Assembly: GCF_007197735.1 (NCBI RefSeq)
Contig: NZ_CP041637.1
Location: 682,001-746,000, forward strand
Origin: Formosa sediminum
Lineage (GTDB): Bacteria > Bacteroidota > Bacteroidia > Flavobacteriales > Flavobacteriaceae
DNA length: 64,000 nt
Reading direction: 5' to 3'
Part shown: piece after piece, positions 10,880 to 20,109 of the stretch
Numbering within the stretch: the stretch's first letter is position 1
Layout of the letters: every line of letters begins with the position of its first letter
Notes under the pieces: generated by a model
The model's database searches: none
Seen by the model: the letters and a program-made list of their open reading frames with translations, nothing else
Told to the model about the DNA's origin: nothing
Program-made: the position numbers and the translations under genes

Positions 10880-12673
10880 ATGCCAACTCAAAAAAAATCC
10901 TTGTTAACAAAATTCTTGCTTTGGAAAACAAAGCATGTTGGACATAGAAATTTTGTATATATACTAAGTATAACTGTAGGTTTAATTGCCGGATTAGGCG
11001 CAGTTATTCTTAAAAATGCGACTCACTTTATTCAGCATTTAATGGAGAATAAAGTAGTAAGTAATTACCATCACCCTTTTTACTTTTTATTTCCATTGGT
11101 AGGTTTGACATTAACCTATTTGGTAAAAAAATACGTAATTAGACAAGATTTTGGTCACGGTATCCCTTCTACTTTGCGCGCTATTGCAAAGAAGAAAGGA
11201 ATTATGAGACAATACCAAATGTTTTCAGCCCTACTTACAGCACCTTTAACTGTTGGTTTTGGTGGTTCTGTTGGACTAGAAGGCCCCACAGTATCTACAG
11301 CCGCGGCAATTAGCTCTAACATTTCCAGATTATTTCACACCAATCAATCTACTCGTACTTTATTAATGGGATGCGCAGCAGCAGGTGCAATCGCATGTAT
11401 TTTTAAAGCTCCTATTGCTGCCATAGTATTTGCCATAGAAGTTTTTAGTTTAGACTTAACACTAATTTCATTACTGCCTTTACTTATCTCATCCATTTCA
11501 GGGGTATTATTATCCTATTTCTTTTACGGAACAGATACGATTTTACCGTTTGAGTTGATTGATAAGTTTACACTAGGACAAGTTCCTTTTTTTGTTGTAT
11601 TTGGAATATTAGCAGCTTTAACGTCTATTTATTTTACTAAGGTTTATGCCTATTTTCATGATTTCTTTCACGGTATTAAATCACCAATAAAACGTTTACT
11701 TATTGGAGGCACTGGATTAGGAATAATTGTATTTTTTATTCCACCTTTGTATGGTGAAGGTTTTGAAGTTATTAACAATATGGTTACAGGCAACTTCCAA
11801 GAAGTGGTAACCAATAACTTTATGCATATAGATATTACCAACAACTATGCAATACTAGCATTACTTATAGGCTTAATACTCTTTAAAGTTATAGCATCTT
11901 CCCTTACATTTGGAGCAGGAGGAATTGGAGGTATATTCTCTCCGAGTTTATTTATGGGTTCTGTACTTGGTTTCGGATTTGCAAAATTTATAAACACCCT
12001 AGATGTCTTTAGACTTCATTTATCCGAAAGTAATTTTACATTAGTAGGTATGGCTGGTGTTTTAGGAGGTGTACTACAAGCCCCTCTTACAGCTATCTTT
12101 TTAATTGCAGAACTAACAGGTGGATATAAACTTTTTATTCCTTTAATGATTACTGTTGCCATTTGTTTTGCTGTCACTAAATACTTTTTACCATATTCTG
12201 TTTATAGCATGGCTTTAGCTAGACAAGGCGATTTAATTACACACGATAAAGATCAGGCTGTATTAACGCTAATGAATATAGAAAATCTTATTGAAACTAA
12301 ATTTGTTAAGATTAGTCCAGATATGACTTTAGGAGATATCGTTCATAAAGCAGTTGTAAAGTCAAACCGAAATATTTTTCCAGTTATTAGTATTAAATCT
12401 AAAAAAATTGTCGGAATTATTCTTTTAGATGACATCAGACCCATTATGTTTGATCAATCACTTTACACCGAAGTTGTTGCTAGAGATGTCATGCAAGCAC
12501 CTCCAGAAATAATAGATTTAAACAAAGATAGAATGACAGATATAATGAAAAAGTTTCAGGATTCAAGTGCTTGGAACTTGCCTGTAATTCGAGACGAAAA
12601 ATATATTGGATTCATCTCTAAATCTAAATTGCTTACAGCCTACAGACGTCAGCTTATTAATTTTACAAGTTAG
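10880..12673 (+). CDS. ClC chloride channel/transporter with C-terminal CBS pair
   Basis: Membrane anion channel or antiporter, 597 residues, with the ClC fold at about residues 25-440 and two cytoplasmic CBS domains at about 460-590. The signature GSVGLEGPT carries the gating glutamate (E134). The first selectivity loop reads FGHGIP in place of GSGIP, and GAGGIGGIFSPS forms the third filter segment. In IVFAIEVFSL the position matching the inner proton glutamate of E. coli ClC-ec1 (E203) is valine 188, as in many ClC channels. That suggests a passive channel or an altered proton path (inference). It follows aspS after a terminator and ends one base before a small membrane-protein gene. It is a different subfamily from the second ClC gene at 36378. 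Confidence 0.93.
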   Translation: MPTQKKSLLTKFLLWKTKHVGHRNFVYILSITVGLIAGLGAVILKNATHFIQHLMENKVVSNYHHPFYFLFPLVGLTLTYLVKKYVIRQDFGHGIPSTLRAIAKKKGIMRQYQMFSALLTAPLTVGFGGSVGLEGPTVSTAAAISSNISRLFHTNQSTRTLLMGCAAAGAIACIFKAPIAAIVFAIEVFSLDLTLISLLPLLISSISGVLLSYFFYGTDTILPFELIDKFTLGQVPFFVVFGILAALTSIYFTKVYAYFHDFFHGIKSPIKRLLIGGTGLGIIVFFIPPLYGEGFEVINNMVTGNFQEVVTNNFMHIDITNNYAILALLIGLILFKVIASSLTFGAGGIGGIFSPSLFMGSVLGFGFAKFINTLDVFRLHLSESNFTLVGMAGVLGGVLQAPLTAIFLIAELTGGYKLFIPLMITVAICFAVTKYFLPYSVYSMALARQGDLITHDKDQAVLTLMNIENLIETKFVKISPDMTLGDIVHKAVVKSNRNIFPVISIKSKKIVGIILLDDIRPIMFDQSLYTEVVARDVMQAPPEIIDLNKDRMTDIMKKFQDSSAWNLPVIRDEKYIGFISKSKLLTAYRRQLINFTS

Positions 12674-12674
12674 C

Positions 12675-12914
12675 ATGAAAAACCTCATCATTATTTTAAC
12701 CCTTTTAGCATTTGGAAGTATACTTTCAGGCTTTATATTAAATGTGTCTTTTTCTGAAAAACTAATTGGTTTTGGTGTCGTTGGACTTTTTTTAATTGTA
12801 TTTCCTTTATTTTCTTATTACAGATGGAAAGATAAAGATGTTAAAGATTATATGCTAACTAAAGAAAATTTAAACAAGATGAGAGAAAAGGAAGGCGATA
12901 ACAGAACGCTTTAA
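12675..12914 (+). CDS. Small two-helix membrane protein
   Basis: Hypothetical protein of 79 residues. The chosen ATG at 12675 lies one base after the ClC stop codon and gives a clean hydrophobic start (MKNLIIILTLLAFG). An ATG at 12606 would overlap the ClC gene by 68 bases and add an unlikely polar leader. Two transmembrane helices lie at residues about 3-22 and 30-50, followed by a charged cytoplasmic tail (RWKDKDVKDYMLTKENLNK). It is probably co-transcribed with the ClC gene. Its stop overlaps the stop of tadA by 4 bases in convergent orientation. No function is recognised. Confidence 0.7.
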   Translation: MKNLIIILTLLAFGSILSGFILNVSFSEKLIGFGVVGLFLIVFPLFSYYRWKDKDVKDYMLTKENLNKMREKEGDNRTL

Positions 12915-13360
12915 TTTAAATTACGTTTTTCAACGAAAAAACGCTTCATAAGAATTGAAGCTTCATCTGCCATAACGCCACCTTTTATAAGGGTTTTAGG
13001 ATGTAATTTGGTGTTTAAATTTAAACACCCACGCTGCTCGTCTCTAGCTCCATATACAATATTAGAAATCTGACTCCAATACAAAGCTCCACCACACATT
13101 TGGCAAGGTTCTAAAGTGACATATAACGTACATTTTTTTAGATATTTACCTCCCAAATAATTAGCTGCAGCAGTAATGGCTTGCATTTCTGCATGTGCTG
13201 TAACATCGTTTAGAGTTTCGGTTAAATTATGTGCTCGTGCAATAATCTTATTATCAATTACAATTACAGCTCCTACAGGAATTTCACCTTTATCGAATGC
13301 TACCTCTGCCTCTTGCAAAGCTTTCTTCATAAAATAAGTATCATCAAAAATATTTTCCAT
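12911..13360 (-). CDS. tadA: tRNA-specific adenosine deaminase TadA
   Basis: Zinc-dependent deaminase converting A34 to inosine in the tRNA-Arg(ACG) anticodon. The cytidine-deaminase fold has zinc ligands in H56-A-E58 and P85-C86-x-x-C89, with E58 as the proton shuttle. The start at 13360 gives a 149-residue protein of normal length beginning MENIFDDTYFMKKAL. A longer frame starting at 13501 would run through the promoter and coding start of the divergent dxs gene and is rejected. The C-terminus (RFFVEKRNLN) matches Flavobacteriaceae TadA in character. Its gene diverges from dxs with only 40 bases between them, so the promoters must overlap. Confidence 0.95.
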   Translation of the reverse strand: MENIFDDTYFMKKALQEAEVAFDKGEIPVGAVIVIDNKIIARAHNLTETLNDVTAHAEMQAITAAANYLGGKYLKKCTLYVTLEPCQMCGGALYWSQISNIVYGARDEQRGCLNLNTKLHPKTLIKGGVMADEASILMKRFFVEKRNLN

Positions 13361-13385
13361 AATGTAAAAATACAATTTCAAAACG

Positions 13386-13393
13386 TACATTTG
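13386..13393 (+). promoter_or_regulatory. Candidate -7 box of dxs
   Basis: TACATTTG fits TAnnTTTG and ends only 7 bases before the dxs ATG, so the transcript would be leaderless or nearly so. No matching -33 TTG was seen. Confidence 0.4.
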
Positions 13394-13400
13394 TAATCGC

Positions 13401-15173
13401 ATGGCAAAATTACTACAACACATAGACGCTCCAGAAGATCTTAGAAAACTAACTAAAGATCGTTTACCTTTATTAGCGAAAGAACTACGCGAATTTATCA
13501 TTCAAATTGTAGCGACAAAAGAAGGGCATTTAGGCGCTAGTTTAGGTGTTGTTGAACTTACAATTGCCCTACATTATGTGTTTAACACTCCTAAAGATTT
13601 ATTAATTTGGGATGTTGGCCACCAAGCCTATGTACACAAAATACTTACCAAACGTAAATCACTATTCGATACCAATAGACAACTAAATGGTTTAAGCGGT
13701 TTTCCAAAACGCGAGGAGAGTACATATGATGCTTTTGGAGTTGGACATTCCTCTACTTCTATATCTGCGGCTTTAGGCATGGCAATAGCCTCTAAACTTA
13801 AAGGCGATTTAAAAACTCAGCATATTGCTGTTATTGGAGATGCCTCTATCGCTAGCGGTATGGCTTTTGAAGGTCTAAATCATGCCGGTGTTACAGATAC
13901 TAACTTACTGGTTATTTTAAATGATAATGCTATAGGAATAGACCCTAGTGTGGGTGCCTTAAAAATGTATTTAACCAATGTAAAAAAAGGTACACAGAAA
14001 CAGGACAATATTTTTGAAGCACTAAATTTTAATTATTCAGGCCCCATTGACGGTCATGATTTACCTAAAATTATATCTGAATTAGAACGCCTAAAAACAA
14101 TACCTGGCCCTAAATTTCTTCATTTAATTACAACTAAAGGAAAAGGGTTAAAGCAAGCCGAATTAAACCAAGTAAAATACCATGCTCCCGGAAAATTTGA
14201 TGCAAAGACAGGAGATCTATTTGCTAAATCAAAAACCATTTTACCGCCTAAATTTCAAGATGTTTTTGGACACACTATTGTAGAATTAGCTAAAACCAAT
14301 GAAAAAATAATAGGTATTACTCCAGCAATGCCTACAGGAAGCTCTTTAAAATATATGATGACTGAGTTTCCCGAACGCGCTTTTGATGTAGGCATAGCAG
14401 AACAACATGCAGTTACATTATCGGCCGGATTAGCCACACAAGGTTTTATACCATTTTGTAATATTTATTCAACATTTTTACAACGTGCTTACGACCAAAT
14501 TATACACGATGTTGCACTTCAAAACCTACCGGTTATTTTTTGTTTAGATCGTGCAGGTTTAGTTGGAGAAGATGGTGCGACACATCAAGGTGTATTTGAT
14601 TTAGCCTTTTTACAATGCATTCCAAACCTTATTATTTTTGCTCCTAAAAACGAAATTGAGTTACGCAATATTATGTACACGGCACAATTGGGTTTAAATC
14701 ACCCTATTGCAATTCGTTATCCGCGTGGTCGAGGCCGTGAACTACAATGGAAACAGCCTTTTTCAACAATAGAAATTGGCAAAGGAGAAACTGTTAAATT
14801 AGGGCACAAAATTGCCGTATTAAGTATTGGTACTATGGCTTCTAATATTGAGGACGCACTACATTTACTAACACCAGAACAGCAAAGTAACATTGCGGTA
14901 TTTAACATGCGTTTTATAAAACCTTTAGACGAAAATTTACTGCACACTATTTTTAAGACCTACACAAAAGTATTTACTATTGAAGATGGCACAATTTTGG
15001 GTGGTTTTGGAAGTGCAATTATCACTTTTTCTGCAAAACACAATTATAATACACCAATTGATGTACTTGGAATTCCAGATGTTTTTATTGAACATGGAAC
15101 CGTTTCCCAACTTCAAAAATCGTTAGGTCTAGACGCTGAGTCTTTATCTAAATTATTTATAAATAACATATAA
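13401..15173 (+). CDS. dxs: 1-deoxy-D-xylulose-5-phosphate synthase
   Basis: Thiamine-diphosphate enzyme joining pyruvate and glyceraldehyde 3-phosphate in the first step of the MEP isoprenoid pathway. The N-terminal transketolase domain includes GHLGASLGVVELTIALHYVF, WDVGHQAYVHKILT and the ThDP/Mg motif (VIGDASIASGMAFEGLNH). The central pyrimidine-binding domain (RAFDVGIAEQHAVTLSAGLA) contains the catalytic glutamate, and the C-terminal transketolase domain runs to FIEHGTVSQLQKSLGL. At 590 residues it is slightly shorter than E. coli Dxs (620), but all three domains are present. It is divergent from tadA and followed by a strong terminator. Confidence 0.97.
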   Translation: MAKLLQHIDAPEDLRKLTKDRLPLLAKELREFIIQIVATKEGHLGASLGVVELTIALHYVFNTPKDLLIWDVGHQAYVHKILTKRKSLFDTNRQLNGLSGFPKREESTYDAFGVGHSSTSISAALGMAIASKLKGDLKTQHIAVIGDASIASGMAFEGLNHAGVTDTNLLVILNDNAIGIDPSVGALKMYLTNVKKGTQKQDNIFEALNFNYSGPIDGHDLPKIISELERLKTIPGPKFLHLITTKGKGLKQAELNQVKYHAPGKFDAKTGDLFAKSKTILPPKFQDVFGHTIVELAKTNEKIIGITPAMPTGSSLKYMMTEFPERAFDVGIAEQHAVTLSAGLATQGFIPFCNIYSTFLQRAYDQIIHDVALQNLPVIFCLDRAGLVGEDGATHQGVFDLAFLQCIPNLIIFAPKNEIELRNIMYTAQLGLNHPIAIRYPRGRGRELQWKQPFSTIEIGKGETVKLGHKIAVLSIGTMASNIEDALHLLTPEQQSNIAVFNMRFIKPLDENLLHTIFKTYTKVFTIEDGTILGGFGSAIITFSAKHNYNTPIDVLGIPDVFIEHGTVSQLQKSLGLDAESLSKLFINNI

Positions 15174-15202
15174 TCAATTTTCTATTATCATTATAGAATA
15201 AA

Positions 15203-15231
15203 AAAAGAGGAACGCTAAGCGTTCCTCTTTT
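15203..15231. terminator. Bidirectional terminator between dxs and secreted-protein gene
   Basis: Near-perfect palindrome with 14-base arms, AAAAGAGGAACGCT / AGCGTTCCTCTTTT. It is flanked by A on one side and T on the other, so it can stop both dxs (plus) and the convergent minus-strand gene ending at 15254. Confidence 0.85.
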
Positions 15232-15253
15232 ACTATAGATTAAAAAGCTATTT

Positions 15254-18200
15254 TTATTTAATAATAAACTTTTTAATAGTTGTTGTTTCGCCTTCAGTAA
15301 ATTTAGCCAAGTACACTCCAGAGGCTACATTAATATTAATATCGGTTGCTGTATTTCCATCTAAATTAATAGTTTTTACAAGTACAGATTGTCCATTTAG
15401 GTTAAATATTTGAAGATTAACATCTCCTAAATTAGATTTTGATTTAACTTTAAATTCACCCGTTGAAACCGTAGGATATAAAGAAATACCTGTAGCCAAT
15501 ACATTGTCTTCAACACTTAAAGCTTCACTTGTAAATTTACCTGAAAATAGACCACGACCAAAAGTTGCAGCAAATATTGTATTATCGTCTCTTAAATCCA
15601 GATCCATAACTTTTACGTTACTCATACCATTAAAAGCAGATGTCCAAGTTGGAGAATCACTAGAAAAATTTGTAGTATACCAAACTCCTAGCTCTGTACC
15701 GATAATAACCTCATCTGCTTTTAGAGGGTTTCTTAAAATCGTTTTTACTGGCATATCTGGTAAGTTTCCATCTTTTTTACTCCAAGTAGTACCACCATCA
15801 CTAGTATACCAAATGTTGTTTACACCATAATTATGGAATGTAACATACATTTCGTTTGTAGACGTTCCAAACTCAATATCAGAGATACTACCAACAAACT
15901 CAGAAGAAGAAATATCTGACCAACTTTGAAATATTGGTGCACTTGCATTTGTAATTTTTAATAATCTACCATTTTCTAAACCAGCATACAATATACTATG
16001 TGAGCTACTAACATCGTATGGAGATATTGCTAAGGCTAAGGCCGGAGCATCTAAGAGTGTATTAGTTAATGTATTAGCTATATAGCTAGACGTTGTACTT
16101 TTAGTTCTATAGGTTTTAATTGCATAAGATGTCCCTGATGAATAGTTAGAGAACAAATAATTTAATCTTGAGTCTAAAATCTGAGGATTTATAAACTCTC
16201 CATTTTTCTCTTCTTCATCATCCTCATGTATTGTTGTAACCTCTCCTGTAGCATAATCATACTTTCTAATAGCAAGATTATAAATATAATTAGAAATAAC
16301 GTATGTATCTGTTCCGTCTTGATCGAAAGCTGTATACGCACCGTCACCACCATAAAGATCGAATGAAGACGAATTAATTCCTGAACTTGCATTTCTAAAA
16401 TAAGGTGTTCCATTATCTTGTGTACCTCCAGCAAAATAATCTCCAGCTACAGCTGCTGTTGGAGCAACCGCTACTGTATAAAATTGCGTTACATTATATC
16501 CGTTATTTCTAGATGTAGGTTTTGAACCACTAGCTGATGAATAAAATACACCTCCATCGTTTCCGAATAACATTTTAGAAGAATCTCCAGTACCAAATGC
16601 AATAGCATGCTGATCTGCATGCATATCAGGATATCCAAAACCACCATACCAATGCGATAATTGCGTCCAAGTTGTTCCACCATCTGCACTTCTAAACGCA
16701 TCAATACCTCCAACATATACCTTTTCGTCGTTTGTAGGGTCTACTTTTATAACTAAATCATAAAATGCTTGACCTCTACAAAAATCAATTTCATCAATAT
16801 CTGTATCTGCATCATTTGGTAATGTTAAATCTGTAGTTGAAGCAAAACCGTTAATAGTTTTCTTCATAATAACTGGAGTAATTGTATCTTTCCCTTCAGC
16901 CAATATATATACTTTATTTGCATCTGTATGCGACGTCGCGATTTGTGTTCGACTTCCATCAAACTCATATTTCTTAACAAAGTTATTCCCATCTGTAGAA
17001 GAAAAAATAGTTCCTCCACCATCACCGTAAAGTAAACTTTGTCTAGTAGACATCCAAATAGTATTATCAGCTCCTAATTCAATATCATTAGGTTCATATA
17101 CATACCCATTATCTGTTAATGGTACTGCCAATTGGCTCCAAGATGTTCCTCCGTTAGAGGATTTAAATAAACCGTAATCATCAGGACCAAAAAGTGTATA
17201 TGGAGTAGCATCACTATAAAAAGAACTTCCTGCCGCAACAAAGACTTCAGAAACACCATTATTATCTCTAACAATAATATCGTTTACATGCTGATTACCA
17301 TTTAACACATATAATCCTGAAAAATCTACAGAAGTTGCTGATATCGTTGCATTCACTGTTTGTCCAGCTTCTAATTGCGCAAGCATTAAATCTCCATTTG
17401 TTTTAGATACCATTACAGAAGGAATAAGAACTTCTCCATTAAGATCAACTCCACCCATTGCAATTGGATTTCCTGATACATTATTAACCACAATAACAGC
17501 TACAGCACCGGCATCTTGAGCGAAAACTACTTTTTCAATAAAAGAACATCCTCCCCTATAAATTAAAGCAATTTTTCCATTAATAGCTGCTGCATTTGTA
17601 AGCGTAGAACAGGCCTCTGCCCCTGTTACTCCTCCAGCATCTGCTAACACAACATCTTTAGTAATATCTGATGTGATTGTTGGACTAAAACCAGCTGATA
17701 TAGCTATATATGTATCTGCAATACTACTAGGTGATTTTACTGTAACCTTAGAATCGGTTCGTAATACTGTTTCGCCTTCAGCACCTCCAAAAACATGGCT
17801 CCATGAGTTTCCACCATCTGTAGATTTCCAAACACCATTTCCGTTAACATCTCCTGCTACATAAGACTCTCCTGTACCTAAGTACATAGTTTTAGAATCG
17901 TTAGGATCTACAGCAATACAACTAATATTTAGGTTCTCTGGTAAATCTACACTTGTCCAAACAGAATTTGGATTAGAAATATTAGTGTTTTTCCATAACC
18001 CTCCACTAACACCACCAGCAAGCACAGTTTCGTTACTCGTATCGTTAGGATCAAAAATCAATGCTCGGGTACGACCACCAATATCATTTGGACCACGTTC
18101 TATCCAATTGTTATTTGAGTCATCTCCCGGCACACGTCCTGCCGCTAATGCACTAGAACGCGCTTCTAAAAGTTCTTTTTGTATTACCGTTAAATTTTCT

Positions 18201-18487
18201 GGAGTTGGGCGTCCTAATGCGGGATTCATGGTTAACTCCCATAAACGTTCCATATAACGTTTAGGAGGCAATCCTTTTTGAGCACGTTCTTTTTTACTTA
18301 AACTTGCAGTGTTTTTAAACGGACTATTTTCTAAGTTTTTCTTATGCAAAGCTTTTAACTCTACAACAGTCAAGGTTTTAACCTCTTGTTTGTTAGAAGA
18401 CACATCTTCATTCTTAAATTTCGCTAGAGCAAAAACTATTGTAACAACAGCTAATAGCCCTAATGCTATTTGTAATTTATTTTTCAT
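15254..18487 (-). CDS. Secreted beta-propeller protein with PA insert and T9SS sorting tail
   Basis: Large exported protein of 1077 residues, probably on the cell surface or released. A signal peptide or membrane anchor covers residues about 5-23. Sortilin/BNR-type beta-propeller repeats with GGxxW 'Asp-box-like' motifs recur from about residue 110 to 990 (GGVSGGLWKNT, SADGGTTWTQL, TSDGGTTWSKKDG). A protease-associated (PA) domain interrupts the propeller at about 240-390 (IALIYRGGCSFIEKVVFAQD). The last 75 residues form a type A Por secretion tail (LYPTVSTGEF then GVYLAKFTEGETTTIKKF), the sorting signal of type IX secretion. No protease catalytic residues were recognised, so a binding or structural role is as likely as an enzymatic one. 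Confidence 0.88.
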   Translation of the reverse strand: MKNKLQIALGLLAVVTIVFALAKFKNEDVSSNKQEVKTLTVVELKALHKKNLENSPFKNTASLSKKERAQKGLPPKRYMERLWELTMNPALGRPTPENLTVIQKELLEARSSALAAGRVPGDDSNNNWIERGPNDIGGRTRALIFDPNDTSNETVLAGGVSGGLWKNTNISNPNSVWTSVDLPENLNISCIAVDPNDSKTMYLGTGESYVAGDVNGNGVWKSTDGGNSWSHVFGGAEGETVLRTDSKVTVKSPSSIADTYIAISAGFSPTITSDITKDVVLADAGGVTGAEACSTLTNAAAINGKIALIYRGGCSFIEKVVFAQDAGAVAVIVVNNVSGNPIAMGGVDLNGEVLIPSVMVSKTNGDLMLAQLEAGQTVNATISATSVDFSGLYVLNGNQHVNDIIVRDNNGVSEVFVAAGSSFYSDATPYTLFGPDDYGLFKSSNGGTSWSQLAVPLTDNGYVYEPNDIELGADNTIWMSTRQSLLYGDGGGTIFSSTDGNNFVKKYEFDGSRTQIATSHTDANKVYILAEGKDTITPVIMKKTINGFASTTDLTLPNDADTDIDEIDFCRGQAFYDLVIKVDPTNDEKVYVGGIDAFRSADGGTTWTQLSHWYGGFGYPDMHADQHAIAFGTGDSSKMLFGNDGGVFYSSASGSKPTSRNNGYNVTQFYTVAVAPTAAVAGDYFAGGTQDNGTPYFRNASSGINSSSFDLYGGDGAYTAFDQDGTDTYVISNYIYNLAIRKYDYATGEVTTIHEDDEEEKNGEFINPQILDSRLNYLFSNYSSGTSYAIKTYRTKSTTSSYIANTLTNTLLDAPALALAISPYDVSSSHSILYAGLENGRLLKITNASAPIFQSWSDISSSEFVGSISDIEFGTSTNEMYVTFHNYGVNNIWYTSDGGTTWSKKDGNLPDMPVKTILRNPLKADEVIIGTELGVWYTTNFSSDSPTWTSAFNGMSNVKVMDLDLRDDNTIFAATFGRGLFSGKFTSEALSVEDNVLATGISLYPTVSTGEFKVKSKSNLGDVNLQIFNLNGQSVLVKTINLDGNTATDININVASGVYLAKFTEGETTTIKKFIIK

Positions 18488-18508
18488 ATATATTTAGGTT
18501 GGATTTTA

Positions 18509-18516
18509 CAAAAATA
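18509..18516 (-). promoter_or_regulatory. Promoter of the T9SS-secreted protein gene
   Basis: On the minus strand, TATTTTTG (-7 box, TAnnTTTG) lies 21 bases before the start. A TTG (18536-18538) sits 19 bases further upstream, the expected -33 spacing for Bacteroidota promoters. Confidence 0.55.
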
Positions 18517-18553
18517 TATTTTTCTAAATAACAAACAAGAAATTAGCTAACGA

Positions 18554-19897
18554 TTAAACTAAGCGCCCCGAAAATTTTCGATAATTCAAAATAGCCTGAC
18601 TATCAGAAAACAAGGAGACATAATGACAAACATTTAATAATCTTGTATACAAATCGGTTGAACCAAAATCGATGGTTTTTGGAAGAATCTTTAAAATGAG
18701 TTTATCATAATTAGATGCTTTTCCATTATAATCATTATTCACTGCAGAAATATATACATCTAATAATTTTGAAATTACTGCATAACCAGAAATTTCCTTA
18801 TCTAGAACCTCTTGAGACTGATAAATTTTTTCAACACTAATTTTTATAATATCGTTTATTTGAGCTTCATATTTACTTTTTTCTAATAAAGAAAAAGAAA
18901 ATGTCCCATTTAATATTGCTGTTTCATTAGCTTCAAAAATTGAAATCGCTTCATTTATTAAGGTGTTAATTGTTAAGGCTCTTAAATAGCTTATTCTATC
19001 TTGCGTGTTTGTTAATTGGTGATATTTATTAATATCTATAACATCTTTAACCAGTTTTATTAAATATTCTAAAGCAAACTCTTCTTCAATTAAACCTAAA
19101 TTAATACCATCTTCAAAATCTATAATGGTATAACAAATATCGTCTGCAGCTTCTACCAAATATGCAAGCGGATGTCTTTTAAAACTTACATTTCCATTTG
19201 TTCCAGCTTCAATTAAACCCAACTCTTGCGCAATATCTAAAAAAGCATCTTTTTCACTTTGAAAAAACCCATACTTTTTATCAGACACATTTTGGGTTGG
19301 TTTTTTAGGTAAAGACTCTTTTGGATATTTTATAAATGCACCCAAAGTTGCATAACATAAACGGAGTCCGCCCACACGTCCGTCGCGGCTTTGTGTTAAA
19401 ATTTTAAATCCGTTTGCATTACCTTCAAAATCACATAAGTCTTGATACTGCTTAGGCGTTAATTGTGATTTATATAGCGCTCCTGCTCCTGTTTTAAAAT
19501 ATTCGCCAATAGCTTTTTCTCCAGAATGGCCAAATGGTGGATTTCCTATATCATGTGCTAAAGCTGCAGATGCTACAATGGCTCCAAAATCATTTGGTAA
19601 ATACCCATGTTCGGATTGAAGTTCGGGATATTTTTGAATTATTTTCTGTCCAATTTTACGCCCTAATGATCTTGCTACAACACTCACTTCTAAACTATGA
19701 GTTAAACGTGTATGCACAAAATCTGTTTGAGACATAGGTATAACTTGTGTTTTATCTTGTAAACTTCTAAACTCTGACGAGAAAATAACACGGTCATAAT
19801 CTACTTCAAACCCTAAACGGGTTTCATCTTGGCTTTTTCTTAAGCGTTTATTAACATCTCCAAAACGTTTAAGAGATAATAATTGTTCCCAATTCAT
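18554..19897 (-). CDS. dgt: dGTP triphosphohydrolase (Dgt, HD superfamily)
   Basis: HD-domain phosphohydrolase cleaving dGTP to deoxyguanosine and triphosphate, affecting dNTP balance. The N-terminal motif TRLTHSLEVSVVARSLG carries the first metal-binding histidine. AHDIGNPPFGHSGE is the HD motif region. A later aspartate (AADDICYTIIDFEDGI) completes the metal site. The length of 447 residues is typical of Bacteroidota Dgt. The start MNWEQLLSLKRFG is the usual one. It is a single gene with no obvious -7 box within 60 bases upstream. Broader dNTPase activity is possible, as for other members of the family. Confidence 0.94.
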   Translation of the reverse strand: MNWEQLLSLKRFGDVNKRLRKSQDETRLGFEVDYDRVIFSSEFRSLQDKTQVIPMSQTDFVHTRLTHSLEVSVVARSLGRKIGQKIIQKYPELQSEHGYLPNDFGAIVASAALAHDIGNPPFGHSGEKAIGEYFKTGAGALYKSQLTPKQYQDLCDFEGNANGFKILTQSRDGRVGGLRLCYATLGAFIKYPKESLPKKPTQNVSDKKYGFFQSEKDAFLDIAQELGLIEAGTNGNVSFKRHPLAYLVEAADDICYTIIDFEDGINLGLIEEEFALEYLIKLVKDVIDINKYHQLTNTQDRISYLRALTINTLINEAISIFEANETAILNGTFSFSLLEKSKYEAQINDIIKISVEKIYQSQEVLDKEISGYAVISKLLDVYISAVNNDYNGKASNYDKLILKILPKTIDFGSTDLYTRLLNVCHYVSLFSDSQAILNYRKFSGRLV

Positions 19898-19984
19898 AAC
19901 TTTATTTTAAGTATTCGCAATATAGTATTTTCTAATATACATCGCACTTCAAGAGATATTAAACCGGTTACAGAAACTTTAGCA

Positions 19985-20006
19985 TGTTAACAAAATGTTT
20001 ACAAAA
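19985..20006 (+). promoter_or_regulatory. Pho-box-like tandem 11-bp repeat
   Basis: Two immediately adjacent 11-mers, TGTTAACAAAA and TGTTTACAAAA, differ at a single base. The arrangement also reads TTAACA-N5-TTTACA, the geometry of PhoB/PhoP operators. It lies 104 bases before the TonB receptor start. A -7-like TAACTTTA follows 22 bases downstream (20029-20036). The regulator identity is inferred only from geometry and from the phosphate transporter nearby. Confidence 0.5.
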
Positions 20007-20109
20007 CACAAAAAACCAATACATTCTCTAACTTTAAGTTAACGTTTTTATCACCTATCATTAACCCCTGTTTCTAGTTGATTCGAAAAATCAGAAGTTT
20101 ATTTGCGGA

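Noticed and set aside
13361-13501. N-terminal extension of tadA by 47 codons
   Set aside because: It would overlap the dxs promoter and the first 100 bases of dxs, and the residues do not resemble TadA; the ATG at 13360 gives the standard N-terminus.
15504-18497. Several plus-strand frames of 60-110 codons opposite the large secreted protein
   Set aside because: They follow the antisense of a well-supported gene with signal peptide and sorting tail, and show no family features or promoters.
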